Assembly (NCBI GenBank): GCA_963575745.1
Contig: CAUYUJ010003545.1
Coordinates: forward strand, 30,047 to 78,143
Direction of reading: 5' to 3'
Length of the DNA stretch: 48,097 bases
Origin: Prorocentrum cordatum
Taxonomy: Eukaryota; Sar; Dinophyceae; Prorocentrales; Prorocentraceae
A program made the position numbers and the translations under genes. Of the stretch, positions 8,975-17,265 are shown one piece after another. Below the pieces are notes generated by a model. The model searched no databases. It was not told where the DNA came from and saw only the letters and a list, made by a program, of their open reading frames with translations. Position 1 is the first letter of the stretch. The number at the start of each line of letters is the position of its first letter.

Positions 8975-11614
8975 TTTTTTTTTGGTTTTCGCACCGTTCG
9001 TCCAGCAGGGTCAGCTGGCGGTGAGGATCTGTCGTGCCAAATGCACAACAGCGCTTGAGAGCGCCTCAGCAGCACTGAGTTCGGCATCGGTTATCGTAGC
9101 ACCTTCCTCAAGGCACCACGCGGCTTCGCACACGTCCCTCCAAACGAGGGGAGCATTGGAGGGCACAGAATAAGGAGAGGAGGAAGGAAGAGGGGAATAA
9201 GGAGTACTCTTATTACAATCGTAATCGAGATTCAAAAGCCCGATCTGAAGCCAGAACCCGCATCCCGTCCCTTTGCTGCACACTCCCCCGTCGAAGGCAC
9301 CACGACAGGCGATAGGTTGAAGATAGCTTTCAAAATTTAATCTGTATTCATACTCATTGTAGAAGCAATGGCCCTCGCGGGCCAGGTGTGTAAGCTCGTC
9401 AGCCCGTGTGTTATCCTCCCTATATTCATGTTTGTACAGATCTCTCCCCAGCCCTGAACATCTAATCCCCAACTCATGTGCGTTTCGTTCCATAACATCA
9501 ATACACTGATCAATGCGGCGTTGATATTGTTTGTTGTGACACCGCCATCGTCCCGTCAACCATGCGTGTACTAACATGCTATCCCCTTTCATTTCAACTG
9601 CAAACCCAGGGCTGATGATGTCCCACACGGTTTGTCTTTCATTGATCGTAGCCAAACGCTTGGCCATCTTCACGGCCTCTTTTTCACTTTGTGCAAGCCC
9701 CTCCTGTCCAATCCCCTCTGGCGGCGTACTCTGGATAGCGATCCCTTTCCAATTCTGAACAAAATACTCAAAGATCTTTGTTTTGTTATATGTGCATAAT
9801 ATATTCTGCCACATGTCGAGAAAAGCTCTGTATGATGGAACCACAACCTGCCACCACATAGTGCCGCATGATATATATATATATGGATACTGCCAGCTCC
9901 TCTGACCCACGCTCTCAGGTCCACTGCGTATTCTCTTGCCCGATGATGCCTGCGTGCGATTTGCATGCAAACGAAGACATTCACTCAGAGTATCCCTGCG
10001 CGTAGTCCATTCAACATTATACATCAGAAGGCCTCTGCGAGAATCAACATATGCACGATTATCCTGAGATTGGGCCATACTGCAAGCAGAAGGCGGGGAG
10101 ACGGAAGGCTCAGAAGCAAGCACAGAGGTCGCCGTCTGACTCCCCGATATTGTACCACCAAATCCTAGCCTCAATCCTGAGAGCCTGCGTCTTTTGAGAT
10201 TCTGTCTGTTGATGTCCATTCGCTGAGTGTTGATATGTTGAGCCAAGTTTTGAGAGATAACCTCCAGTCTATGTGTCAAAGAATCGGCATCTTGTGCAAC
10301 ATGTGTCATACTCTGCTCCAAAGGTTGTGATGATGGCCCCTCAAATCGGACTCTTTTCTGTGAAGGCTCGCCCACGTCGTCTGCCCTCGGTGTCGCCACG
10401 TCCGCGGCAGGAGTACACCGCGCACGTGGGTCAGCAAGAATATAATTGCGAACACTCAGCATCATCGTCCAGCTCTTCCATGCAATCATCTGCACGGCCG
10501 AAGGGAAGCACCCGCTGGCAAAGTGTGAGCGTACCTTGTGGAGAATCTGGGGTCTCCAGACACCCCATGTGACGTCGGACGGCTTGCGTCGGCACCACAT
10601 ACGCAGCAAGCACATGCCTTCAAAAGCATGAATAGCACGAACAGCCTCGGCATCTAGCGTGATGAATTCCCCCGCAAACAGGAGCCTCGACTGAACCTGA
10701 TACTGATATCGTCGATATTTGTGCTTCAGCGGCACAGCCCTGCATCCAAAATATGATATCTGAGCAAAGAAAGCGCCACGTGCACATTTGAGACGATGCT
10801 GAAGATCTTCATGGCCCTCATGAAAGCTGCTGGAGACTACACTGCCTAAGATATTGAGTGACTCAACCTGCTTGAACGGTACCTGCCGGTCCCCTACCTG
10901 TGCCCAAATTGGTGTCCTGTCAGGAGTGCCACAACGGAGGACCTGCAAAGACGACGCCTTCCAACTCATCCCCCAGTCATTTAGGGCAACAGTGAATACA
11001 TTGACGATGTCCTGGATCTCCGTCGAGCCCCTCCCCACAAGATAAAGATTATCAGCCCAGAGTGCATGATTGTATATATGGTAGGTGCTGGGGTCATGGG
11101 GGTTGGGGATCTCATAGCCTATCTTGCGGGCGTCAAGGGAGGCAACTACGCTGGCCCACATGGCCACTGTCACGATGTTGAAGGCAAGCGGACTCTCTGT
11201 TCCCCCTGTTCTCAAGCTTTTATCCCAAGACACACCACCAAGCTCGATACCCTCGACGACGATCGTGCAATTCGTTTCGACGAGCGGCTCGAGCAAGGCG
11301 TACTGCAGGCGTGCTGGGATCTCAAGCTTATCCATCGCCCGTGCAAGCGTGCTCAGAGTCACATTGTCGAATGCTCGTGCAATATCCGCCGATGCAATCC
11401 ACGCGCTCTGGTCCTTGCCCCAGATGGATGCGTGCTGGGCGATACCCTTGAGAGCAGCAGCGATTTCCCAAGTGTGCCTACCTCCTGCAAAGCCGTACAA
11501 CCCGAGCTTACCTTTCCAAAGGGCAAGCCTATCCTCTATCAACAGCGTCACTGATGTGAGGTACCATTTCCCCAGGGTGTTGGACACAATGAGATTACGA
11601 GTATCCTCAAGAGT
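8975..11614 (-). mobile_element. 5'-truncated LINE (non-LTR) retrotransposon
   Basis: On the minus strand the copy ends with a 28-bp untranslated stretch after the stop codon and then nine A residues (plus-strand T run 8975-8983), a normal LINE 3' tail. The other edge, at 11614, falls inside the RT coding frame with no start codon, so this is a 5'-truncated insertion. It is single in the window and lies inside A6, so it is younger than A6. No endonuclease domain remains; it would have been upstream of the truncation. Confidence 0.88.
9011..11614 (-). CDS. LINE polyprotein fragment: reverse transcriptase plus RNase H (5'-truncated)
   Basis: The frame is open for 867 codons from the truncation edge to TGA at 9011-9013. 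Numbering from the GTG codon at 11587 as residue 1 (eukaryotes would not start there), the nine preceding codons read TLEDTRNLI and continue into VSNTLGKWY, an RT finger motif. GFAGGRHTWE (32-41) corresponds to the GFRPGRS-type motif. DIARAFD (68-74) is motif A with D68. GGTESPLAFN (128-137) is motif B. WADNLYLV (177-184) stands where FADD/YADD is expected, with N at the second metal-binding position. Residues 300-385 fit the LINE thumb/connection. About 390-520 is a low-complexity linker. KGDSMLVHAWLTGRW (667-681) and YREDNTRADELTHLA (722-736) are the second half of an RNase H domain (D669, D730). FDGG (765-768) and TDAELSAAEAL (833-843) are the first half (D766, E836), placed after it. The copy has no stop codons or evident frameshifts. 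Product identity is strong; activity is doubtful. Confidence 0.88.
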   Translation of the reverse strand, partial: TLEDTRNLIVSNTLGKWYLTSVTLLIEDRLALWKGKLGLYGFAGGRHTWEIAAALKGIAQHASIWGKDQSAWIASADIARAFDNVTLSTLARAMDKLEIPARLQYALLEPLVETNCTIVVEGIELGGVSWDKSLRTGGTESPLAFNIVTVAMWASVVASLDARKIGYEIPNPHDPSTYHIYNHALWADNLYLVGRGSTEIQDIVNVFTVALNDWGMSWKASSLQVLRCGTPDRTPIWAQVGDRQVPFKQVESLNILGSVVSSSFHEGHEDLQHRLKCARGAFFAQISYFGCRAVPLKHKYRRYQYQVQSRLLFAGEFITLDAEAVRAIHAFEGMCLLRMWCRRKPSDVTWGVWRPQILHKVRSHFASGCFPSAVQMIAWKSWTMMLSVRNYILADPRARCTPAADVATPRADDVGEPSQKRVRFEGPSSQPLEQSMTHVAQDADSLTHRLEVISQNLAQHINTQRMDINRQNLKRRRLSGLRLGFGGTISGSQTATSVLASEPSVSPPSACSMAQSQDNRAYVDSRRGLLMYNVEWTTRRDTLSECLRLHANRTQASSGKRIRSGPESVGQRSWQYPYIYISCGTMWWQVVVPSYRAFLDMWQNILCTYNKTKIFEYFVQNWKGIAIQSTPPEGIGQEGLAQSEKEAVKMAKRLATINERQTVWDIISPGFAVEMKGDSMLVHAWLTGRWRCHNKQYQRRIDQCIDVMERNAHELGIRCSGLGRDLYKHEYREDNTRADELTHLAREGHCFYNEYEYRLNFESYLQPIACRGAFDGGVCSKGTGCGFWLQIGLLNLDYDCNKSTPYSPLPSSSPYSVPSNAPLVWRDVCEAAWCLEEGATITDAELSAAEALSSAVVHLARQILTAS

Positions 11615-11937
11615 ACCGCCGGGAACCTCGTAGAGCTCCTTCCACGCGTAAGAGTGCCCAGAATTGAAGCAGAGACCTTCGCAGTTTTTTTCTCAAATCT
11701 GTAAATTCCCATGTTTTATATCAATATGAGGTCAGGTTTCTGGCTTCGCTCAGATGAATTTGTCGACAGAATTAGCTGAAAATTTCAGAGGCAACTTCTG
11801 TGATGCAAAGCTTCGCTCTGCGCAATTATCAGCCCAAACGAATTGTTAGAGCTGCAAAATCGGCTGAGCCAGGCCGCGGATGGTATGATCGCGTCCCTTT
11901 TCGAAAATTCGTCAACTAGCTCCACTCTGTCGCCGAA

Positions 11938-12319
11938 CTGGCGCCGGCGGTGAACCGTCAACCCAGTCACCGCCGAGAACCTCGTAGAGCTCCTTACAAG
12001 CACGAAAGTGCTCAGAATCGAAGCAGACAGCTTCTCGCGGCCCTTCTCGAAAAACATAAACTTTCCATTTTTCGATGTCACTCCGATGTCGGTTCCCGCT
12101 CATTTTCGGATAGTGAAACTCCCTCCAGAGAGCTGAGCTGCTCTGATAATAAGTTTAGATACAAATGCTGCGCGTAAAAATCTGTTTTCTTAAAATGAAT
12201 TGTTCAATATCCTTTAAATATTCCAACCACCCAAAAGTTACACTTTCTCCGTTCTGGTCGGGTCGACCAACAAGCCGGAATTCCTCTAGCTCATCGATGC
12301 CGAAGAGCTCTACGAGGTA
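11938..12319 (+). mobile_element. Family A element A7, both ends present
   Basis: CTGGCGCCGGCGGTGAACC start, GTCACCGCC closing arm, and right end AGAGCTCTACGAGGTA. The block GACCAACAAGCCGGAATTCC shows a 17-bp deletion removing TAGCTCCACCCCGCG-like text. The following base is T. Confidence 0.7.
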
Positions 12320-12394
12320 TGGTCAAATATCTCTCAGATCTCAGCAAAACTGACCAAAAGTTGCCACATTGTCCTTTCTGCTCGGATCGACCAA
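12320..12394 (+). mobile_element. A/B right-half fragment
   Basis: TGGTCAAATATCTCTCAGAT through GGATCGACCAA. This is the interval between the middle and the CCAACTAGC site of A/B. It does not match the left flank of A7, so the host that A7 entered has been rearranged. Confidence 0.55.
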
Positions 12395-12906
12395 CTGGGC
12401 GCCAGCGGTAAACCGTCAACCTTTCTTACCGCCGGGAACTCGTAGAGCTTCCTGATCATGCATTATGTCGTAAGAATTTGCTCAGAACGAATAGTTTTTC
12501 AGCCCGGGCTGCTAGAAAACTGATCTCAGGCGTCCAGTGATATCCATTGCTGTGCTTAACAGTTCTAGCTCGAATTAAGTACAGAAAACCGACAGTCCCT
12601 GTCGAGATGACTCCAGGGATACGAATAGTTCTGCGAACCCAGCTCGAGTAGCAGACCGAGTTAAGACCTCTGCATGCGACAGGCGAACGCGCCTGTCTCC
12701 CCGTAGATGCGTGCTGGAAGCGCCCCCGAACCCGCTGCCGGCACCGGCAACTTGCTGCGGGGATCGTGGAGCGGCGGCGATCGCTCCTGGCGGGCAGCAC
12801 CACCGTCCGGCTTGTAATCTAAAACCCTCTAGCTCTCAGAGAGCTCCCCGGGAATTTTCAACCGACCAAAAGTCAGCAAAAGGTCCGTCGAGATTTTTCC
12901 TGCCAA
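12395..12906 (+). mobile_element. Family C element C4, internally deleted and split by D3
   Basis: Left part 12395-12704 has the start, hairpin, CTCGTAGAGCTTCC and about one and a half units. The right part 12856-12906 has TTTTCAACCGACCAAAAGTC to TGCCAA. Several 177-bp units and the core are missing. C5 enters at the CCAA site. Confidence 0.6.
12705..12855 (+). mobile_element. Family D element D3, right half, inside C4
   Basis: Starts within the right half of D (GCGTGCTGGAAGCGCC) and carries GGGGATCGTGGAGCGGCGG and GGCGGGCAGCACCACCGTCC. It ends CTCTAGCTCTCAGAGAGCTC, CCCGGGAA. The left half with the palindrome is absent. Confidence 0.6.
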
Positions 12907-14017
12907 CTGGGCGCCGGCGGTAAACCGTCAACCTTTCTTACCGCCGGGGGACTCGTAGAGCTTCCTGACAATATATCGCGTGGAAAAAATACAGAGAACG
13001 AATGGTTTTCAGCCCAAGCGATTTCAGACCTCTCGATGCAACAGCCGAACGCCCCCGATGCTTCTGGATTGTCTTCTTTACGAGCTCTGTAGCTCTCCTA
13101 CAGCCCGAGCTACGTGCGTAAATCGACAGCACCTCTTAAGATGACTCTAGCAAAACGAAAAGTTTGACAACCCAGCTCAAGTATGAAACCGAGTTCAGAC
13201 CTCTGAATGCGACAGGCGGACGCGTTTGATGTCTGCGAATCGACTCCTGTGATGACCAGCCCTGCAGCCCCCCTACAGCCCGGGTTAAGTGCAGAAAACC
13301 GATAGCACCTCTCAGGATGACTCGAACAATACAATAGTTTCGCGGAATAGTTCGGGCAGCAGACCGAGTTCCGAGCTCTGCATTCGAGAGGCGCACGCGC
13401 CTGATGTCTTCAAATCGATTCCTGTGACCACCAGCGCTGTAGCCCCCCCCCCCAGCCCGAGTTGAATGCCGAAAACCGAGATCACTTCTCAAGATGACTC
13501 GAACAATACGAATAGTTTAGCGATTCTAGATCGAGCAGCAGACCGAGTTCAGAGCTCTGGATCCAACAGACAAATGCGACTGATAATTCTGAATCGATTT
13601 CTGTAAGTATCACCTCTGTAGCTGTCCTATAGCTCGAGTTTAGTACAGAAAACCGAGAGCGTCTGTCAAGATGACACGAATAATACGAATAGGTTTGCGG
13701 ACCTAGCTCGGCTAGCAGACCGAGTTCAGACCTCTAGATTCAACAGGCGAACGCGCCTGATCATTCTGAATCGAATAGCTGTGCATACCAGCTCTGTAGC
13801 TGTCCTAAAGCTCGAGTTATCTTCAGAAAACCGTCATCGCGCGTCAAGATGACTTGAAACGGCCGATCCCGCCTGCCTGCTTTTTGGCAGTAAAAGCTAC
13901 CCGATCGAGCTGAGATCAAGATGACGAGCGGGAATAAGATCGAATATCATGGGAAAAAATACTAGAGCTCAAACGAATTTTTAAATTCGGAGAACAAAAT
14001 TTTCAACCGACCAAAAG
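12907..14017 (+). mobile_element. Family C element C5, right end missing
   Basis: Start, hairpin, CTCGTAGAGCTTCC, full unit series, then core with GATCAAGATGACGAGCGGG and ATCATGGG. It stops at CGACCAAAAG, where inverted copy C6 begins. It shares private variants with C6 (see finding on the inverted pair). Confidence 0.75.
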
Positions 14018-14934
14018 TAACTCGTAGAGCTTCCCTTAGCAAGTTATTGCTGGAAGCTTAAGCGTAATTCCGGGGCGCTGGAGAGCTAGTTGGCAAGAAA
14101 AATCTCGACGGACCTTTTGGTGACTTTTGGTCGGTTGAAAATTTGGTTCTCGAAATTCAACAATTCGTTTGAGCTCTAGTATTTTTTCCCATGATATTTG
14201 ATCTTATTCCCGCTCGCCATCTTGATCTCAGCTCGATCGGGTAGCTTTTACTGCCAAAAAGCAGGCAGGCGGGATCGGCCGTTTCAAGTCATCTTGACAC
14301 GCGATGACGGGTTTTCTGAAGATAACTCGAGCTTTAGGACAGCTACAGAGCTGGTAAGCACAGCTAATCGAGTCAGAATGATCAGGCGCGTGCGCGTGTT
14401 GAATCTAGAGATCTGAACTCGGTCTGCTAGCCGAGCTAGGTCTGCAAACCTATTCGTATTATTCGAGTCATCTTGATAGACGCTCTCGGTTTTCTGTAAT
14501 TAACTCGAGCTATACGACAGCTACAGAGCTAATACTTACAGAAACCGATTCAGAATCACCAGTCGCATTTTTTTGTTCAATCCAGAGCTCTGAACTCGGT
14601 CTGCTGCCCGATCTAGAATTGCGAAACTATTCGTATTCTTCGAGATAATCAGAAGTGCTCTCCGTTTTCTGCATTCAACTCGGTGGTCACAGAAATCGAT
14701 TTGGAGACATCAGGCGCGTCCGCCTGTCGAATGCACAGCCCGGAACTCGGTCTGCTGCCCGAACTAGTCCGCGAAACTATTGTATTGTTCGAGTCATCCT
14801 GAGAGGTGTTGTCGGTTTTCAACACTTAACTCGGGCTGTAGGGGGGCTGCAGGGCTGGTAATCACAGGAATCGATTCGAAGACATCAGACGCGTCGCCTG
14901 TCGCATTCAGAGGTCTGAACTCGGTTTGATACTC
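14018..14934 (-). mobile_element. Family C element C6, the only inverted copy
   Basis: On the plus strand it opens TAACTCGTAGAGCTTCC, the reverse complement of the C right end. It then reads backward through the core and units to CGGTTTGATACTC, where it is cut off before reaching the 5' hairpin. D4 follows. Confidence 0.75.
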
Positions 14935-15188
14935 TAGGAATGGGAAACCCCTCCTGGGATCTGGCGGCTTCCCTGAAACCCTTCTGAAGCACTGCCAGGA
15001 ACGCTCAACGCGTGCCTGCACTTGTGCAGGCACGCGTGGAAGCGTGCCGGGGGCTCTCCCGGACTAGCTGCCGGCCCGAACGAACCCTTCTGGGGATTCT
15101 GGAGCGGCGGAGATGGGCTGCTGGCGGGCACCACCACCGCCCAGCTTTTTGTCTCAAACCCTCTAGCTCTTAGAGAGCTCCCCGGGAA
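14935..15188 (+). mobile_element. Family D element D4, left end lost
   Basis: Carries the imperfect palindrome with a TT centre (ACGCGTGCCTGCACTTGTGC, 15008-15027), a GGGGATTCTGGAGCGGCGG block, and the right terminus CTCTAGCTCTTAGAGAGCTC, CCCGGGAA. Confidence 0.6.
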
Positions 15189-15325
15189 CTTCCTAAGGAA
15201 AATTCTACGAGTTACTTTGTCTCTTAAGGCCAGGTCGACCAACTAGCTCCAGCCCGCGCCGGAATTCCTTTAGCTCATCGATGCCGAGGAGCTCTACGTG
15301 GTATAACGAGGGGCTCTACGAGGTA
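15189..15325 (+). mobile_element. Stacked element right ends (C-like, then A/B)
   Basis: TTCCTAAGGAAAATTCTACGAGTTA is a decayed C terminus. It is followed by GGTCGACCAACTAGCTCC and AATTCCTTTAGCTCATCGAT ending TACGTGGTA, then a second short GGGGCTCTACGAGGTA. These are left-over tails of elements whose bodies are gone or displaced. Confidence 0.55.
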
Positions 15326-15603
15326 CAGCTTTCCTGGCAAGCTCACGGACGCTCGCGTGAGACGCTTCTGGGGCTCTGCGGGCTTCCCTGCAGTGCTTCC
15401 GAATGGCTGTCAGGAAAGCTTCCACGCGTGCCTGCACGCGTGCAGGCACGCGTGGACGCTTGCCGGAAGCTCTCCCGGACACGCTGCCGCCTCAGGCGAG
15501 GCGCTGCGGGGATCGTGGGGCGGCGGAGATGAGCTTCTGGCGGGCACCACCACCGTCTGGCTTCTAATCCAGAACCCTCTAGCTCTCAGAGAGCTCTCCG
15601 GGA
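15326..15603 (+). mobile_element. Family D element D5, nearly complete
   Basis: Runs from CAGCTTTCCTGGCAAGCTC through the 36-bp palindrome, GGGGATCGTGGGGCGGCGG, GGCGGGCACCACCACCGTC, to CTCTAGCTCTCAGAGAGCTC, TCCGGGA. Directly preceded by GAGGTA and followed by ACATTGTCTC of an A/B element. Confidence 0.65.
15421..15456. repeat. Perfect 36-bp palindrome in D5
   Basis: Centre ...CTGCACG|CGTGCAG...; every base pairs from T15421 to A15456. It could form a cruciform with almost no loop. Confidence 0.9.
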
Positions 15604-15783
15604 ACATTGTCTCTTTTGGCCGGGTCGGCCAACTAGCTCCACCCCGCGCCGGAATTCCTCGAGCTCATTGATGCCGAAGAGCTCTACAAGGTACTAGCTC
15701 CAACCCGCGCTGGAATTCCTCTAGCTCATCGATGCCGAAGAGCTCTACGAGGTACAACTTGCTACGGGGAGCTCTACAAGTTA
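15604..15783 (+). mobile_element. Stacked right ends of two A/B elements and one C
   Basis: CATTGTCTCTTTTGGCCGGG to CTCTACAAGGTA (15691) is one A/B tail. CTAGCTCCAACCCGCG to CTCTACGAGGTA (about 15754) is a second tail. CAACTTGCTACGGGGAGC to TACAAGTTA is a C tail. The order fits serial nested insertion with the left parts lost. Confidence 0.6.
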
Positions 15784-16085
15784 AACCCGGAGAGCAAAGA
15801 GAACACACACCAGATCCTGGCGAGCTCTCGGACGCTGTCGTGAAGCGCTTCTGGGGCTCTGGGGGGTTGCCTGCAGCCCTTCTGAAGCGTGGCAAGGAAC
15901 GCGTCCACGCGTGCCTGCACGCGTGCAGGCACGCGTGGAAGCTTGCCGGAAGCTCCCCCGGATGGGTTGCTGGGACCGGCAACTTTCTCCGGGGATCGTG
16001 GAGCGGCGGAGATGGGTTGCTGGCGGGCACCACGTCCGTCCGGCTTCTAATCTAAAACCCTCTAGCTCTCAGAGAGCTCTCCAAG
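15784..16085 (+). mobile_element. Family D element D6
   Basis: Begins AACCCGGAGAGCAAAGAG and contains CCAGATCCTGGCGAGCTC, the 36-bp palindrome and GGGGATCGTGGAGCGGCGG. It ends CTCTAGCTCTCAGAGAGCTC followed by TCCAAGAA. It forms the left border of the non-A/B/C/D central island. Confidence 0.65.
15904..15939. repeat. Perfect 36-bp palindrome in D6
   Basis: Identical to the palindrome at 15421-15456, again symmetrical from T15904 to A15939. D1, D2 and D4 hold imperfect versions. Confidence 0.9.
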
Positions 16086-16440
16086 AAATTACCCTGCGAC
16101 GTACCCAACCCACGTGCATCAAATGGCAAGAGGACTATGCCAACATTAGCAGGAACAACGACAGTGTAGACGCGGCGATTTGCTGTGCAAGCTACATGGG
16201 ATGCGCATGCGTTGCACGATTCACAGGACGACGATCGAAAGAACGAGGGTTGAGGCCCCAGGATCGAAGAAGAACGGGCACGGGAACGAGGGGTAGGAGA
16301 GGGATGGAATGGAGGGCGGGGGGGGCGAAAGGCCATCGCGGAAGCAGCAGCATGCATGGAGAAGGTGAGGCGGGGAATAGGACGACGATGAAAGTGGCGG
16401 GAGGAGACAGAAGACTGCCGCGTTTTTCAAGTGCGAGCTA
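16086..16440. other. Diverged relative of the satellite spacer
   Basis: AAATTACCCTG, GACGTACCCAACC, TGCATCA, then AGCTACATGGGATGCGC and purine-rich AGAAC/GGGAGAG text occur in the same order as in the spacers at 18777 and 21244, where only scattered blocks are conserved. No gene is recognised in it. Confidence 0.5.
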
Positions 16441-17177
16441 AACCCGCAGCGCTGCCTGCGCCATGTCGTCGCAGAGTTCCATATGATAAAACTTGTTTAG
16501 AGTGCAAGGAACGAGCGAGGCGTAGCTCGCCCGCTAGCTTCTCCGCCTCCTTCCCGCACATTTCAGCGCGGGAGCTGAACGCTCGCAGGCGCGCCGCCAG
16601 GTCTGCGGGCGGCCCGCGGGAAAGAAACTCAAGGCCTGGGTCGCGCATCATCAATCGGTTGTCCATCGTCCAAAGTTGCACTGGCGACGTACTGGTTGAA
16701 CGCGGAGCGAGCAGCATCACGCGCGTGCCTGAACGCCACGCAGGTACAGTGCACGCGCGATTGGGACTTCAGGTCGATCACGCGCGTCTCCACCAGGCTT
16801 GGCAACACCACGCGACTGAGGATCTCACTGCGGTCTGCCATGCTGCTGTCCGCGAATGCAATGCGCTGCCTGCAAGTAAGGCGGCGGCGTCCACTTGTCT
16901 CAGAAGATGTTCCCGCGGGCCCGAAGGGCGACCGCCAGCTCGAGCCGCGGCGCCGGCAGGCCAGATAAGGATCATGCAACAGCAAAGACGATGACAGAGC
17001 AACGAGGTATCGGCGAGTGCATGACAGGCCTCCGTTTCCTGCACTTCTTTCCTGTAGTTCCCCTAGCTCATCGAGCTCAGCAGATGTTTCTGCGGGTCCG
17101 AAGGACGACCGCCAGCTCGAGTCGCAGCGCCGACGAGCTGCATCCACATCAGGCAACACCCCAGGAGACACTGGCAC
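16427..17177 (-). pseudogene. GC-rich, coding-like stretch; possible broken gene or exons
   Basis: Two overlapping minus-strand frames look more protein-like than the satellite frames. One ends MADRSEILSRVVLPSLVETR...DLKSQSRVHC (ATG at about 16840) and stops near 16629. The other covers 16427-16720, with GPPADLAARLRAFSSRAEMC and an acidic/basic helical tail. They could be one gene joined by a frameshift or intron, since sequence flows from one to the other near 16630-16720. The match to any family is unknown. GC at third positions is high, unlike the flanking repeats. Both frames may also be chance in GC-rich DNA; no homologue is recognised. Confidence 0.25.
16905..17131. repeat. Pair of 50-bp direct repeats 177 bp apart
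   Basis: AGATGTTCCCGCGGGCCCGA at 16905 and AGATGTTTCTGCGGGTCCGA at 17082 each continue through GACCGCCAGCTCGAG and GCGCC, with few differences. This is a local tandem duplication; the sequence is unrelated to the 177-bp C unit. 17132-17265 after it shows nothing recognisable. Confidence 0.65.
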
Positions 17178-17265
17178 ACAACGATTTGACGTCAGTCAGT
17201 GCCAGACCACTCCATGTCTAGTTCCTCGCACACATACAGTCGATCGCAGATGCGGGATAATCGAA

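Larger units (their letters stand above)
8946..11937 (+). mobile_element. Family A-like element A6, split by the LINE
   Basis: Left piece 8946-8974 is CTGGCGCCGGCAGCGAACCGTCAACCT plus AG. The right piece resumes at 11615 with ACCGCCGGGAACCTCGTAGAGC. The LINE therefore lies inside the 5' hairpin, and about four bases (GGTC) of the loop/arm are missing. The interior (GGCTTCGCTC, GGCTGAGCCAGGCCGCGGA, GATCGCGTCCCTTTTCGA) is a distinct subtype, found again only at 40347-40603. It is cut at GTCGCCGAA by A7. Confidence 0.65.

Noticed and set aside
11066-11633. Plus-strand open frames of 160-170 codons opposite the LINE
   Set aside because: They are antisense shadows of the reverse transcriptase frame.
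14205-14240. Dinoflagellate spliced-leader relic in the reverse complement of the C core (CCGCTCGCCATCTTGATC)
   Set aside because: It resembles the leader over only about nine bases (GCCATNTTG) and then diverges. It is not enough to claim a relic or to settle the organism.
16431-16994. 187-codon plus-strand open frame
   Set aside because: It is arginine- and alanine-rich, as expected for the reverse of GC-rich DNA. The minus-strand reading has more natural composition, though it is weak itself.
16905-17131. Link between the 177-bp spacing here and the 177-bp C unit
   Set aside because: The spacing matches but the sequences do not; most likely coincidence.
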